A stretch of DNA of 64,000 bases from Cyclina sinensis (Eukaryota > Mollusca > Bivalvia > Venerida > Veneridae), in assembly GCA_012932295.1 (NCBI GenBank), contig JAAONU010000002.1, positions 35,275,521 to 35,339,520 on the forward strand. The letters run 5' to 3'. The notes beneath the pieces were generated by a model. The model searched no databases, had not been told where the DNA came from, and worked only from the letters and a program-made list of their open reading frames with translations. The translations under genes and the position numbers were made by a program. Of the stretch, positions 12,901 through 24,900 are shown piece after piece. Each line of letters opens with the position of its first letter. The first letter of the stretch is position 1.

Positions 12901-15900
12901 GATTTGATGTCGGGTGCATTGAATAGAGTTAGACACCCGAACCATGGACAGCTTTGCAGCAAACAGAGTAAGCTAGAAACATTTTTTATTTGTAAATGTG
13001 AAGGAATGAACAATTTCGATCAAATTCGTAATGGATATTCAAAACAGAAAAACGAAGAAAGGACTAATCGATTGGTCAATGATACTTGCTCTCAATCAAA
13101 AGGCATACCAGAAACTTATTCAAAATGAAAAGATCAAGTAGATGTTTCAGTACTTATACTCATAATTCTATGAATTATAACGCCATACGTTGAATAATTC
13201 TTCAAAATAGTTGCAATTATAAATACATTTTTTGGGGAAAAAATTATCATTACAGTTTGTTCTTCTTTACAACGTTAATGAGAACAGCTGATCCCTTTCG
13301 GAAGGGTTGAAGGTCAAATCCTAACGGATGGCGGCCCAGTCCTTCCAGAATTGATTAAGGGAATCGCAGCGACATGTAAGTGTAGAAGAACAATGTTGTT
13401 CAAGGTGAAGTTGAAGGTCAAGTCCTAACGGATGGCGGCCCAACTTTTACTGTTATTTAAAAACAAGCAGCACGTGTTCTTCTACCATATATTTTGCTTT
13501 TCATATCTACTGCTAAATAGTTTCTTTATGTTTGTTTGCATAACACTGAAGATAACAATTGCCAATACTTTAACAATTTGAGGAACAGGTCACTTCATTC
13601 TTAATCTCTACATGTCAACAGCGAGTCCTATTCAAATTTTTGCTTGATAAGTAAATTTGGCTACCACATTAGAGCTTCTTGTTAGTGTATTCGCTTCTCA
13701 TTCTGACGTAGATAGCAGCAGCTGAGTCGTTATTGCTGTAAATGTTACCAAGACACGTTGTTCAAAACAAAGTTAAAATGGTTAATATGACATCTTGATT
13801 TGATGTCGGGTGCAATGAATAGAGTTAGACACCCGAACCATGGACAGCTTTGCAGCGAACAGAGTAAGCTAGAAACATTTTATATTTGTAAATGTGAAGG
13901 AATGAACAATTTCGATCAAATTCGTAATGGATATGCAAAACAGAAAAATGAAGAAAGGACTCATCGATTGGTCAATGATACTTCCTCTAAATCAAAAGGC
14001 ATACCAGACACTTATTCAAAATGAAAAGATCAAGTAGATGTTTCAGTACTTATACTCATAATTCTATGAATTTTAACGCCATACGTGCATATAATTCTCC
14101 AAAGTAGATGAAATTATAAAAGCATTTTTTTTTTTGGAAAAAATATCATTACATTCTGTACTTCTTTACAAGGATAAAGAGAGCAGCTGATCCCATTCGG
14201 AAGGGTTGAAGGTAAAATCGTAACGGGTGGCGGCCCAGTCCTTCCAGAACTGATTAAGGGAATCACTGCGACACGTAAGTGTAGAAGAACAATGTTGTTC
14301 AAGGTGAAGTTGAAGGTCAAGTCCTAACGGATGGCGGCCCAACTTTTACTGTTATTAAAAACAAGCAGCATGTGTTCTTCTACCATATATTTTGCTTTTC
14401 ATATCTACTGCTAAATAGTTGCTTTATGTTTGTTTGCATAACACCGAAGATAACAATTGTCAAAACTTTAACAATTTGAGGAATAGGTCACTTCATTCTT
14501 CATTTCTACATGTCAACAGCGAGTCATATTCAATTTTTTTTTTGTGGTAAATTTGGCTACTACATTAGAGCTTTTTGTTAGTGAATTCGCTTCTCATTCT
14601 GAAGTAGATAGCAGCAGCTGAGTCGTTATTGCTATAAATTTTACCAAGACACGTTGTTCAAAACAAAGTTAAAATGGTTTATATGACATCTTGATTTGAT
14701 GTCGGGTGCAATGAATAGAGTTAGACACCCGAACCATGGACAGCTTTGCAGCAAACAGAGTAAGCTAGAAACATTTTATATTTGTAAATGTGAAGGAATG
14801 AACAATTTCGATCAAATTCGTAATGGATATTATAAACAGAAAAACAAAGAAAGGACTAATCGATTGGTCAATGATACTTGCTCTAAATCAAAAGGCACAC
14901 CAGAAACTTATTCAAAATGAAAAGATCAAGTAGATGTTTCAGTACTTATACTCATAATTCTATGAATTATAACGCCATACGTTGAATAATTCTTCAAAGT
15001 AGTTGCAATTATAAATGCATTTTTGGGGAAAAAATTATCATTACAGTTTGTTCTTCTTTACAACGATAATGAGAACAGCTGATCCCTTTCGGAAGGGTTG
15101 AAGGTCAAATCCTAACGGATGGCGGCCCATTCCTTCCAGAATTGATGAAGGGAATCGCTGTGACATGTAAGTGTAGAAGAACAATGTTGTTCAAGGTGAA
15201 GTTGAAGGTCAAGTCCTAACGGATGGCGGCCCAGTCCTTCCAGAATTGATTAAGGGAATCGCTGCGACACGTAAGTGTAGAAGAACAATGTTGTTCAAGT
15301 TGAAGTTGAAGGTCAAGTCCTAACGGATGGCGGCCCAACTTTTACGGTTATTTAAAAACAAGCAGCACGTGTTCTTCTACCATATATTTTGCTTTTCATA
15401 TCTACTGCTAAATAGTTTCTTTAGTTAGCATAACACTGAAGATAACATTGCCAGTACTTTAACAATTTGAGGAAAAGGTCACTTCATTCTTCATCTCTAC
15501 ATGTCAACAGCGAGTCTTTTCAAATTTTTGCTTGATAAGTAAATTTGGCTACCACATTAGAGCTTCTTGTTAGTGTATTCGCTTCTCATTCTGACGTAGA
15601 TAGCAGCAGCTGAGTCGTTATTGCTATAAATGTTATCAAGACACGTTGTTCAAAACAAAGTTAAAATGGTTAATATGACATCTTGATTTGATGTCGGGTG
15701 CAATGAATAGTGTTAGACACCCGAACCATGGACAGCTTTGCAGCGAACTGAGTAAGCTAGAATCATTTTATATTTGTAAATGTGTTGGAATGAACAATTT
15801 CGATCAAATTCGTAATGGATATTCAAAACAGAAAAATGAAGAAAGGACTCATCGATTGGTCAATGATACTTGCTCTAAATCAAAAGGCATACCAGACACT

Positions 15901-18900
15901 TATTCAAAATGAAAAGATCAAGTAGATGTTTCAGTACTTATACTCATAATTCTATGAATTATAACTTCATACGTGCATATAATTCTCCAAAGTAGTTGAA
16001 ATTATAAATGCATTTTTTTTGGGAAAAAATATCATTACATTCTGTACTTCTTTACAAGGATAAAGAGAGCAGCTGATCCCATTCGGAAGGGTTGAAGGTA
16101 AAATCGTAACGGGTGGCGGCCCAGTCCTTCCAGAACTGATTAAGGGAATCACTGCGACACGTAAGTGTAGAAGAACAATGTTGTTCAAGGTGAAGTTGAA
16201 GGTCAAGTCCTAACGGATGGCGGCCCAACTTTTACTGTTATTAAAAACAAGCAGCATGTGTTCTTCTACCATATATTTTGCTTTTCACACCTACTGCTAA
16301 ATAGTTTCTTTATGTTTGTTTGCATAACACCAAAGATAACAATTGTCAAAACTTTAACAATTTGAGGAATAGGTCACTTCATTCTTCATTTCTACATGTC
16401 AACAGCGAGTCATATTCAATTTTTTTTGTGGTAAATTTGGCTACTACATTAGAGCTTTTTGTTAGTGTATTCGCTTCTCATTCTGAAGTAGATAGCAGCA
16501 GCTGAGTCGTTATTGCTATAAATTTTACCAAGACACGTTGTTCAAAACAAAGTTAAAATGGTTTATATGACATCTTGATTTGATGTCGGGTGCAGTGAAT
16601 AGAGTTAGACACCCGAACCATGGACAGCTTTGCAGCGAACTGAGTAAGCTAGAAACATTTTATATTTGTAAATGTGAAGGAATGAACAATTTCGATCAAA
16701 TTCGTAATGGATATTCAAAACAGAAAAATGAAGAAAGGACTCACTGATTTGTCAATGATACTTGCTCTAAATCAAAAGGCATACCAGAAACTTATTCAAA
16801 ATGAAAAGATCAAGTAGATGTTTCAGTACTTATACTCATAATTCTATGAATTATAACGCCATACGTTGAATAATTCTTTAAAGTAGTTGCAATTATAAAT
16901 GCATTTTTAGGGAAAAAATTATCATTACAGTTTGTTCTTCTTTACAACGATAATGAGAACAGCTGATCACTTTCGGAAGGGTTGAAGGTCAAATCCTAAC
17001 GGATGGCGGCCCATTCCTTCCAGAATTGATTAAGGGAATCGCTGTGACATGTAAGTGTAGAAGAACAATGTTGTTCAAGGTGAAGTTGAAGGTCAAGTCA
17101 TAACGGATGGCGGCCCAACTTTTACTGCTATTTAAAAACAAGCAGCACGTGTTCTTCTACCATATATTTTGCTTTTCATATCTACTGCTAAATAGTTTCT
17201 TTATGTTTGTTTGCATGACACTGAAGATAACAATTGACAATACTTTAAGAATTTGAGGAACAGGTCACTTCATTCTTAATCTCTACATGTCAACAGCGAG
17301 TCCTATTCAAATTTTTGCTTGATAAGTAAATTTGGCTACCACATTAGAGCTTCTTGTTAGTGTATTCGCTTCTCATTCTGACGTAGATAGCAGCAGCTGA
17401 GTCGTTATTGCTATAAATGTTACCAAGACACGTTGTTCAAAACAAAGTTAAAATGGGTTTATTTGACATCTTGATTAGATGTCGGGTGCAATGAACAGAG
17501 TTAGACACCCGAACCAAGGACAGCTTTGCAGCGAACAGAGTAAGCTAGAAACATTTTATATTTGTAAATGTGAAGGAATGAACAATTTCGATCAAATTCG
17601 TAATGGATATTCAAAACAGAAAAATGAAGAAAGGACTAATCGATTGGTCAATGATACTTGCTCTAAATCAAAAGGCATACCAGACACTTATTCAAAATGA
17701 AAAGATCAAGTAGATGTTTCAGTACTTATACTCATAATTCTATGAATTATAACGCCATACGTGCATATAATTCTCCAAAGTAGTTGAAATTATAAATGCA
17801 TTTTTTGGGGAAAAAATATCATTACAGTTTGTTCTTCTTTACAACGATAATGAGAACAGCTGATCACTTTCGGAAGGGTTGAAGGTCAAATCCTAACAGA
17901 TGGCGGCCCAGTCCTTCCAGAATTGATAAAGGGAATCACTGCGACACGTAAGTGTAGAAGAACAATGTTGTTCAAGGTGAAGTTGAAGGTCAAGTCTAAC
18001 GGATGACGGCCCAACTTTTACTGTTATTAAAAACAAGCAGCATGTGTTCTTCTACCATATATTTTGCTTTTCATATCTACTGCTAAATAGTTTCTTTATG
18101 TTTGTTTGCATAACACCGAAGATAACAATTGTCAAAACTTTAACAATTTGAGGAATAGGTCACTTCATTCTTCATTTCTACATGTCAACAGCGAGTCATA
18201 TTCAATTTTTTGTGTGGTAAATTTGGCTTCTACATTAGAGCTTTTTGTTAGTGTATTCGCTTCTCATTCTGAAGTAGATAGCAGCAGCTGAGTCGTTATT
18301 GCTATAAATTTTACCAAGACACGTTGTTCAAAACAAAGTTAAAATGGTTTATATGACATCTTGATTTGATGTCGGGTGCAATGAATAGAGTTAGACACCC
18401 GAACTATGGACAGCTTTGCAGCGAACAGAGTAAGCTAGAAACATTTTATATTTGTAAATGTGAAGGAATGAACAATTTCGATCAAATTCGTAATGGATAT
18501 TCAAAACAGAAAAATGAAGAAAGGACTAATCGATTGGTCAATGATACTTGCTCTAAATCAAAAGGCATACCAGAAACTTATTCAAAATGAAAAGATCAAG
18601 TAGATGTTTCAGTACTTATACTCATAATACTATGAATTATAACGCCATACGTTGAATAATTCTTCAAAGTAATTGCAATTATAAATGCATTTTTGGAGAA
18701 AAAAATATCATTACAGTTTGTTCTTCTTTACAACGATAATGAAAACAGTTGATCCCTTTCGGAAGGGTTGAAGGTCAAATCCTAACGGATGGCGGCCCAT
18801 TCCTTCCAGAATTGATGAAGGGAATCGCTGTGACATGTAAGTGTAGAAGAACAATGTTGTTCAAGGTGAAGTTGAAGGTCGAGTTATTACGGATGGCGGC

Positions 18901-21900
18901 CCAACTTTTACTGCTATTTAAAAACAAGCAGCACGTGTTCTTCTACCATATATTTTGCTTTTCATATCTACTGCTAAATAGTTTCTTTATGTTTGTTTGC
19001 ATAACACTGAAGATAACAATTGACAATACTTTAAGAATTTGAGGAACAGGTCACTTCATTCTTAATCTCTACATGTCAACAGCGGGTCCTATTCAAATTT
19101 TTGCTTAATAAGTAAATTTGGCTACCACATTAGAGCTTCTTGTTAGTGTATTCGCTTCTCATTCTGACGTAGATACCAGCAGCTGAGTCGTTTTTGCTAT
19201 AAATGTTACCAAGACACGTTGTTCAAAACAAAGTTAAAATGGGTTTATATGACATCTTGATTTGATGTCGGGTGCAATGAATAGAGTTAGACACCCGAAC
19301 CATGGACAGCTTTGCAGCGAACAGAGTAAGCTAGAAACATTTTATATTTGTAAATGTGAAGGAATGAACAATTTCGATCAAATTTGTAATGGATATTCAA
19401 AACAGAAAAATGAAGAAAGGACTCATCGATTGGTCAATGATACTTGCTCTAAATCAAAAGGCATACCAGAAACTTATTCAAAATGAAAAGATCAAGTAGA
19501 TGTTTCAGTACTTATACTCATAATTCTATGAATTATAACGCCATACGTTGAATAATTCTTCAAAGTTGTTGCAATTATAAATGCATTTTTGGGGAAAAAA
19601 TTATCATTACAGTTTGTTCTTCTTTACAACGATAATGAGAACAGCTGATCCCTTTCGGAAGGGTTGAACAGCTGATCCCTTTCGGAAGGGTTGAAGGTCA
19701 AATCCTAACGGATGGCGGCCCATTCCTTCCAGAATTGATTAAGGGAATCGCTGCGACATGTATGTGTAGAAGAACAATGTTGTTCAAGGTGAAGTTGAAG
19801 GTCAAGTCCTAACGGATGGCGGCCCAACTTTTACTGTTATTTAAAAACAAGCAGCACGTGTTCTTCTACCATATATTTTGCTTTTCATATCTACTGCTAA
19901 ATAGTTTCTTTATGTTTGTTTGCATAACACTGAAGATAACAATTGACAATACTTTAAGAATTTGAGGAACAGGTTACTTCATTCTTCATCTCTACATGTC
20001 AACAGCGAGTCATATTCAATTTTTGCTTGATAAGTAAATTTGGCTACCCCATTAGAGCTTCTTGTAAGTGTATTCGCTTCTCATTCTGACGTAGATAGCA
20101 GCATCTGTGTCGTTATTGCTATAAATGCTACCAAGACACGTTCTTCAAAACAAAGTTAAAATGGGTTAATATGACATCTTGATTTGATGTCGGGTGCAAT
20201 GAATAGAGTTAGACACCCGAACCATGGACAGCTTTGCAGCGAACAGAGTAAGCTAGAAACATTTTATATTTGTAAATGTGAAGGAATGAACAATTTCGAT
20301 CAAATTCGTAATGGATATTCAAAACAGAAAAATGAAGAAAGGACTAATCGATTGGTCAATGATACTTGCTATAAATCAAAAGGCATACCAGACACTTATT
20401 CAAAATGAAAAGATCAAGTAAATGTTTCAGTACTTATACTCATAATTCTATGAATTTTAACGCCATACGTGCATATAATTCTCCAAAGTAGTTGAAATTA
20501 TAAATGCATTTTTTGGGGAAAAAATATCGTTACAGTTTGTTCTTCTTTACAACGATAATGAGAACAGCTGATCACTTTCGGAAGGGTTGAAGGTCAAATC
20601 CTAACAGATGGCAGCCCAGTCCTTCCAGAATTGATAAAGGGAATTGCTGCGACACGTAAGTGTAGAAGAACAATGTTGTTCAAGGTGAAGTTGAAGGTCA
20701 AGTCCTAACGGATGGCGGTCCAACTTTTACTGTTATTTAAAAACAAGTAGCACGTGTTCTTCTACCATATATTTTGCTTTTCATATCTACTGCTAAATAG
20801 TTTCTTTAGTTTGCATAACACTGAAGATAACATTGCCAGTACTTTGACAATTTGAGGAAAAGGTCACTTCATTCTTCATCTCTACATGTCAACAGCGAGT
20901 CATATTCAAATAGTTACATGCTAAGTAAATTTGGCTACCATATTAGAGCTTCTTGTTAGAGTAATCGCTCCTCATTCTTACGTAGATAAAAGCAGCTGAG
21001 TCGTTATTGACTATAAATGTTACCAAGACACGTTGTTCAAAACAAAGTTAAAATGGTTAATATGACATCTTGATTTGATGTCGGGTGCAATGAATAGAGT
21101 TAGACACCCGAACCATGGACAGCTTTGCAGCGAACAGAGCAAGCTAGAAACATTTTATATTTGTAAATGTGAAGGAATGAACAATTTCGATCAAATTCGT
21201 AATGGATATTCAAAACAGAAAAATGAAGAAAGGACTCATCGATTGGTCGATGGTACACACTCTAAATCAAATGGCAAACCAGACGCTTATTTCAAATGAA
21301 AACATCAAGTAAATGTTTCAGTACTAATACTCATAATTCTATGAATTATAACGTAATACGTGCATATAATTCTCTAAAGTAGTTGAAATTATGGATGCAT
21401 TTTGAAATAAAATATCATTACAGTCTGTTCTTCTTAACAAGGCTAATGAGATCAGCTAAATCCTTTCGAAAGGGTTGAAGGTCAAATCCTAAGAGATGAC
21501 AGCCCAGTCCTTCCAGAAGTGATTAAGGAATCGCTGCGACACGTAAGTGTATAAGGACAATATTGTTCAAGGTGAAGTTGAAGGTCAAGTCCTAACCTTT
21601 TACTGTTATTAAAAATAAACAGCACGTGTTCTTCCAACTTATATTTGCTTTTCATATCTACTGATGATTAGTTTGTTTATGTTTGTTTGTATAACACTGA
21701 AGATGACAATTGCCAACACTTTTACAATTTTAGGAACAGGTCACTTCATTCTTTATGTCTACATGTTAACAGCGTGTCATATTCAAATAGTTGCTTGCAA
21801 AGTAAATTTGGATCCCACATTAGAGCTTCTTTTTAGAGTATTCGCTTCTCATTCTGACATAGAATGCAGCAACTGAGTCGTTATTGGCTATAGATTTTAC

Positions 21901-24900
21901 CAAGACGTGTACGTTTTTGCACGATAAATGCAAGCCGAAATATCAAAAGACATGTACAGCTATAGAAACATTAATAACCTTAGCCTGTTGTAGACTATTT
22001 CCGACGAAAAGTGTTTTAAACATTTCTTATCCATTAATAAACAGTACTTGTGACTGAATCACCGGACATGTATAAAATTCTTATTCTTTTGGGGAAACCT
22101 TATTGTTTAAGCCGTCCATGCCAAATCTATTCAATGAATTTATTAATCTTTTTATTAAATACGTTTTACATTCAGAAAGAAGGAAAAGAAATGGCGTTTC
22201 ATTTTCATTTTCACCAGTGTCTGATCAAAATAATTACATAAGACGTCTTGCATTATACTGAAGATTATTATTGTCATTGCTTTAACAATTTTAGGAACAA
22301 GTCACTATTTTCTTTATATCTACTTGTCGAACAGCGAATCATATTCGAATGTCTGCTTGCAAAGTAACCAGGGGGCCAATTTATATCAACTTCAAATGGC
22401 CTGCTAGCTCAATCGGTAGAGATATGGATTGTCAATCTTGATGATCCCGGTTCGATTGCCAACATGGCCGGCGAAATTTCTCCGTGATAATTGATCTCAT
22501 ACAATGCGTCTATAGGTCTTTGTCCCTCACCTCTGTAGCCAGTGAGGAAGTAGTAGGTCACTTGTGAAGAAACTGGTTAGTTAACTGGACATCCAGAAAT
22601 TTCAATAAACCAAACCAAAGCAAACTAGATCAACTTTAAAGTTGAAATAGTAAATATAGCATTTTGATTCGATAGTGGGTGCAATGAATAGACACCCGAA
22701 CAAGGAATTTAGGGCAAAATGGTAGAAAACGAGGGAATGGCGTAAAGGGTATTTACGACAAGAAAAAATAGAAGATGCCCTACATTGTGGTCAAAAGTAA
22801 AAGCCTTTGAAAATTGCAATCCAGACACTTATTGCAAATGGAAAGATCCGGTAGATGTTTCAATACAATAAGATGTATCTTTTTGGATAATAAGGTCATT
22901 TTTATTTGCGCACAAGTCTCCAAAATGTTTGAAACTGATAATGCATTTTTCAAGCATAAATTTATTATGTTCTGATTTTCGTAAAAACTGAGTACAGATT
23001 GATCCCTTTCGGAAGGGTTTAAGGTCAAATCTTAACGAATGGCGGCCAAGTCCCTAGAAAATTGATTGAGACGTTAGTGTAGAAGAATAATGTCGTCCAG
23101 GGTGAAGTTGAAAGCCAATCCTCAAACAATCTGGAGGTCGTGCCACTTCATACTGTGTGAGTATACTTGGATAACTGCGAGGCATTTTAAGATGTTTGCT
23201 TGCAAAGAAAGTCGGGGTCCACTATAAAGTTTTTGGATAAAGTCTGGACTTCTTTTTCTGACATGGATAGCTACTATGATTAGATATTATTGGCTTTACT
23301 TGTGATCAAGTTACGGTGTTCAAAACAAAATTGAAATACATTGTTAATATGACATCTGGATTCGATGTTGGGGTACAAAACCTTAGCTGAACTCATGATA
23401 TGATTGAACTTTCTAGTCTTACTTCCAGCGTTCCAAATTTAAATTGTATAGTACAGTACTGTGAAATGAAATATACACGACGAGATTTCCGGAAGCATAT
23501 GTGTACGCATGCTTAGAAATGTCACACGCTGTTATCGAAAAACTGCTTATAAATAATGACGACCTTGCGTCCAACGAAAGAAAACCATGAGATAATAAAT
23601 TACACTTGGCCTGTAATAAAGTTTTTTCATGCTCAGCTCATTTTGAGAATGAACCTTGATTCATTTTGTCAATATAGCAATAATAGAAATAAACAATTTT
23701 ATGACTGAATATACCCATTTTGGATTTCCGGACTTTCCGCTTATAACAAAATTTGTGTAAGTGTCAATCCTGGCACTCAGCCAAGCTGCGCATGAAAAAA
23801 TGCTTTATAATATCAATAGATCTAAATATTGTTATAAGATGCTGAATATAAAATCTTACTGTTGTCACAATCTCTTCCTCTCCAGTTTCCACGACATATA
23901 CATGTCACATGGTCACCATTTGATGCGCAAATACCGCCATTTTTGCACGGGTTGTTGCTGTAACAATTTTTGGCATCATCCATGTTTTCAATCACTATGG
24001 TAACAAATGAATTACATACTCATTACTCATGAAAGAAAAATCATGTGAGTATATATAAAGGTAAAGGTGACGATCAAGTAGACTAAAAAATGATTATATA
24101 CATAAGTTGTATTGTATATCCTCCGACGTAATAACAGATGTTAACAGTATCTATATATGCTCGCATAAAATAAATAACTAGTTCGCCTTTTGAGGGAAAC
24201 TTTATACCGGTTGATACTTTTTTCACTGTGAAAACTGATTAATACATACACTCCTCGGTTACTGGACACTGAACAAAACAGGTTCTGGACTGTTCACCGC
24301 CGCCTATACATATCGAACCGTCAGGCTCACAGTCTCTTTGCCGGGAATGTACACCCTCGCCACATGATACCGAGCATGATCCCCACTGTCGCCAGTCCGA
24401 CCAGGTGCCTACACAATAAAACAAGTTTCCAAATACATTTACTCTGTTTTTGACGTATGGTTTGTAATGCATGGTGGGATATACAGTGAGTACAAATAAA
24501 ACATATATTGAACACTATCGCATTTACTGTAAATGTACTAGAAGAAAATGGTCATGCCTGTTTTGTGTTGTCATACTTTTTTAGGGCGAATCATGGCGAT
24601 TACCTAGAACTATGTTATGGATCATTACATCCTTGTAATTGCGAAATATGTTACAAATTAATTCGACGAAATGAAGTTTTAAAGAAAATGTAGTATACGT
24701 TATCAGCATGGCGCATAGGCCGGCCAGAAACACTCTTTACAGTAGTAACAAATCACAGCCATCATACTGTTACGGAACAATATAACAAACACAACAAACC
24801 AATACAGTCATCATTTAAACACTCTCTGATCTGTGTGTATTCACGCATGCATGATTCCGTGGCGGTGTTTTCACAACAGTCTGTCTCGTTCCCCGTGCTG

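Larger units (their letters stand above)
8880..21900. repeat. ~896-bp tandem satellite, 14 homogeneous units
   Basis: The anchor GATGTCGGGTGCA recurs near 9321, 10213, 11110, 12007, 12904, 13800, 14696, 15688, 16580, 17476, 18366, 19262, 20184 and 21075. Spacing is 887-897 bp except for 992 and 922, where short internal duplications occur. Each unit contains a CCCTT-TCGG-AAGGG hairpin, two copies of CTAACGGATGGCGG about 105 bp apart, and a 74-89 codon open frame. The units are nearly identical in the middle of the array and diverge at the right edge. If the chitin-binding exon belongs to the TSP1-EGF gene, the array lies in its last intron. Confidence 0.95.

Noticed and set aside
22393..22463. 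Functional tRNA genes here and at 8139, 34137, 44316, 52912, 59650 and 63026
   Set aside because: A and B boxes are present, but acceptor or other stems do not pair and several share a SINE body. They are SINE heads.
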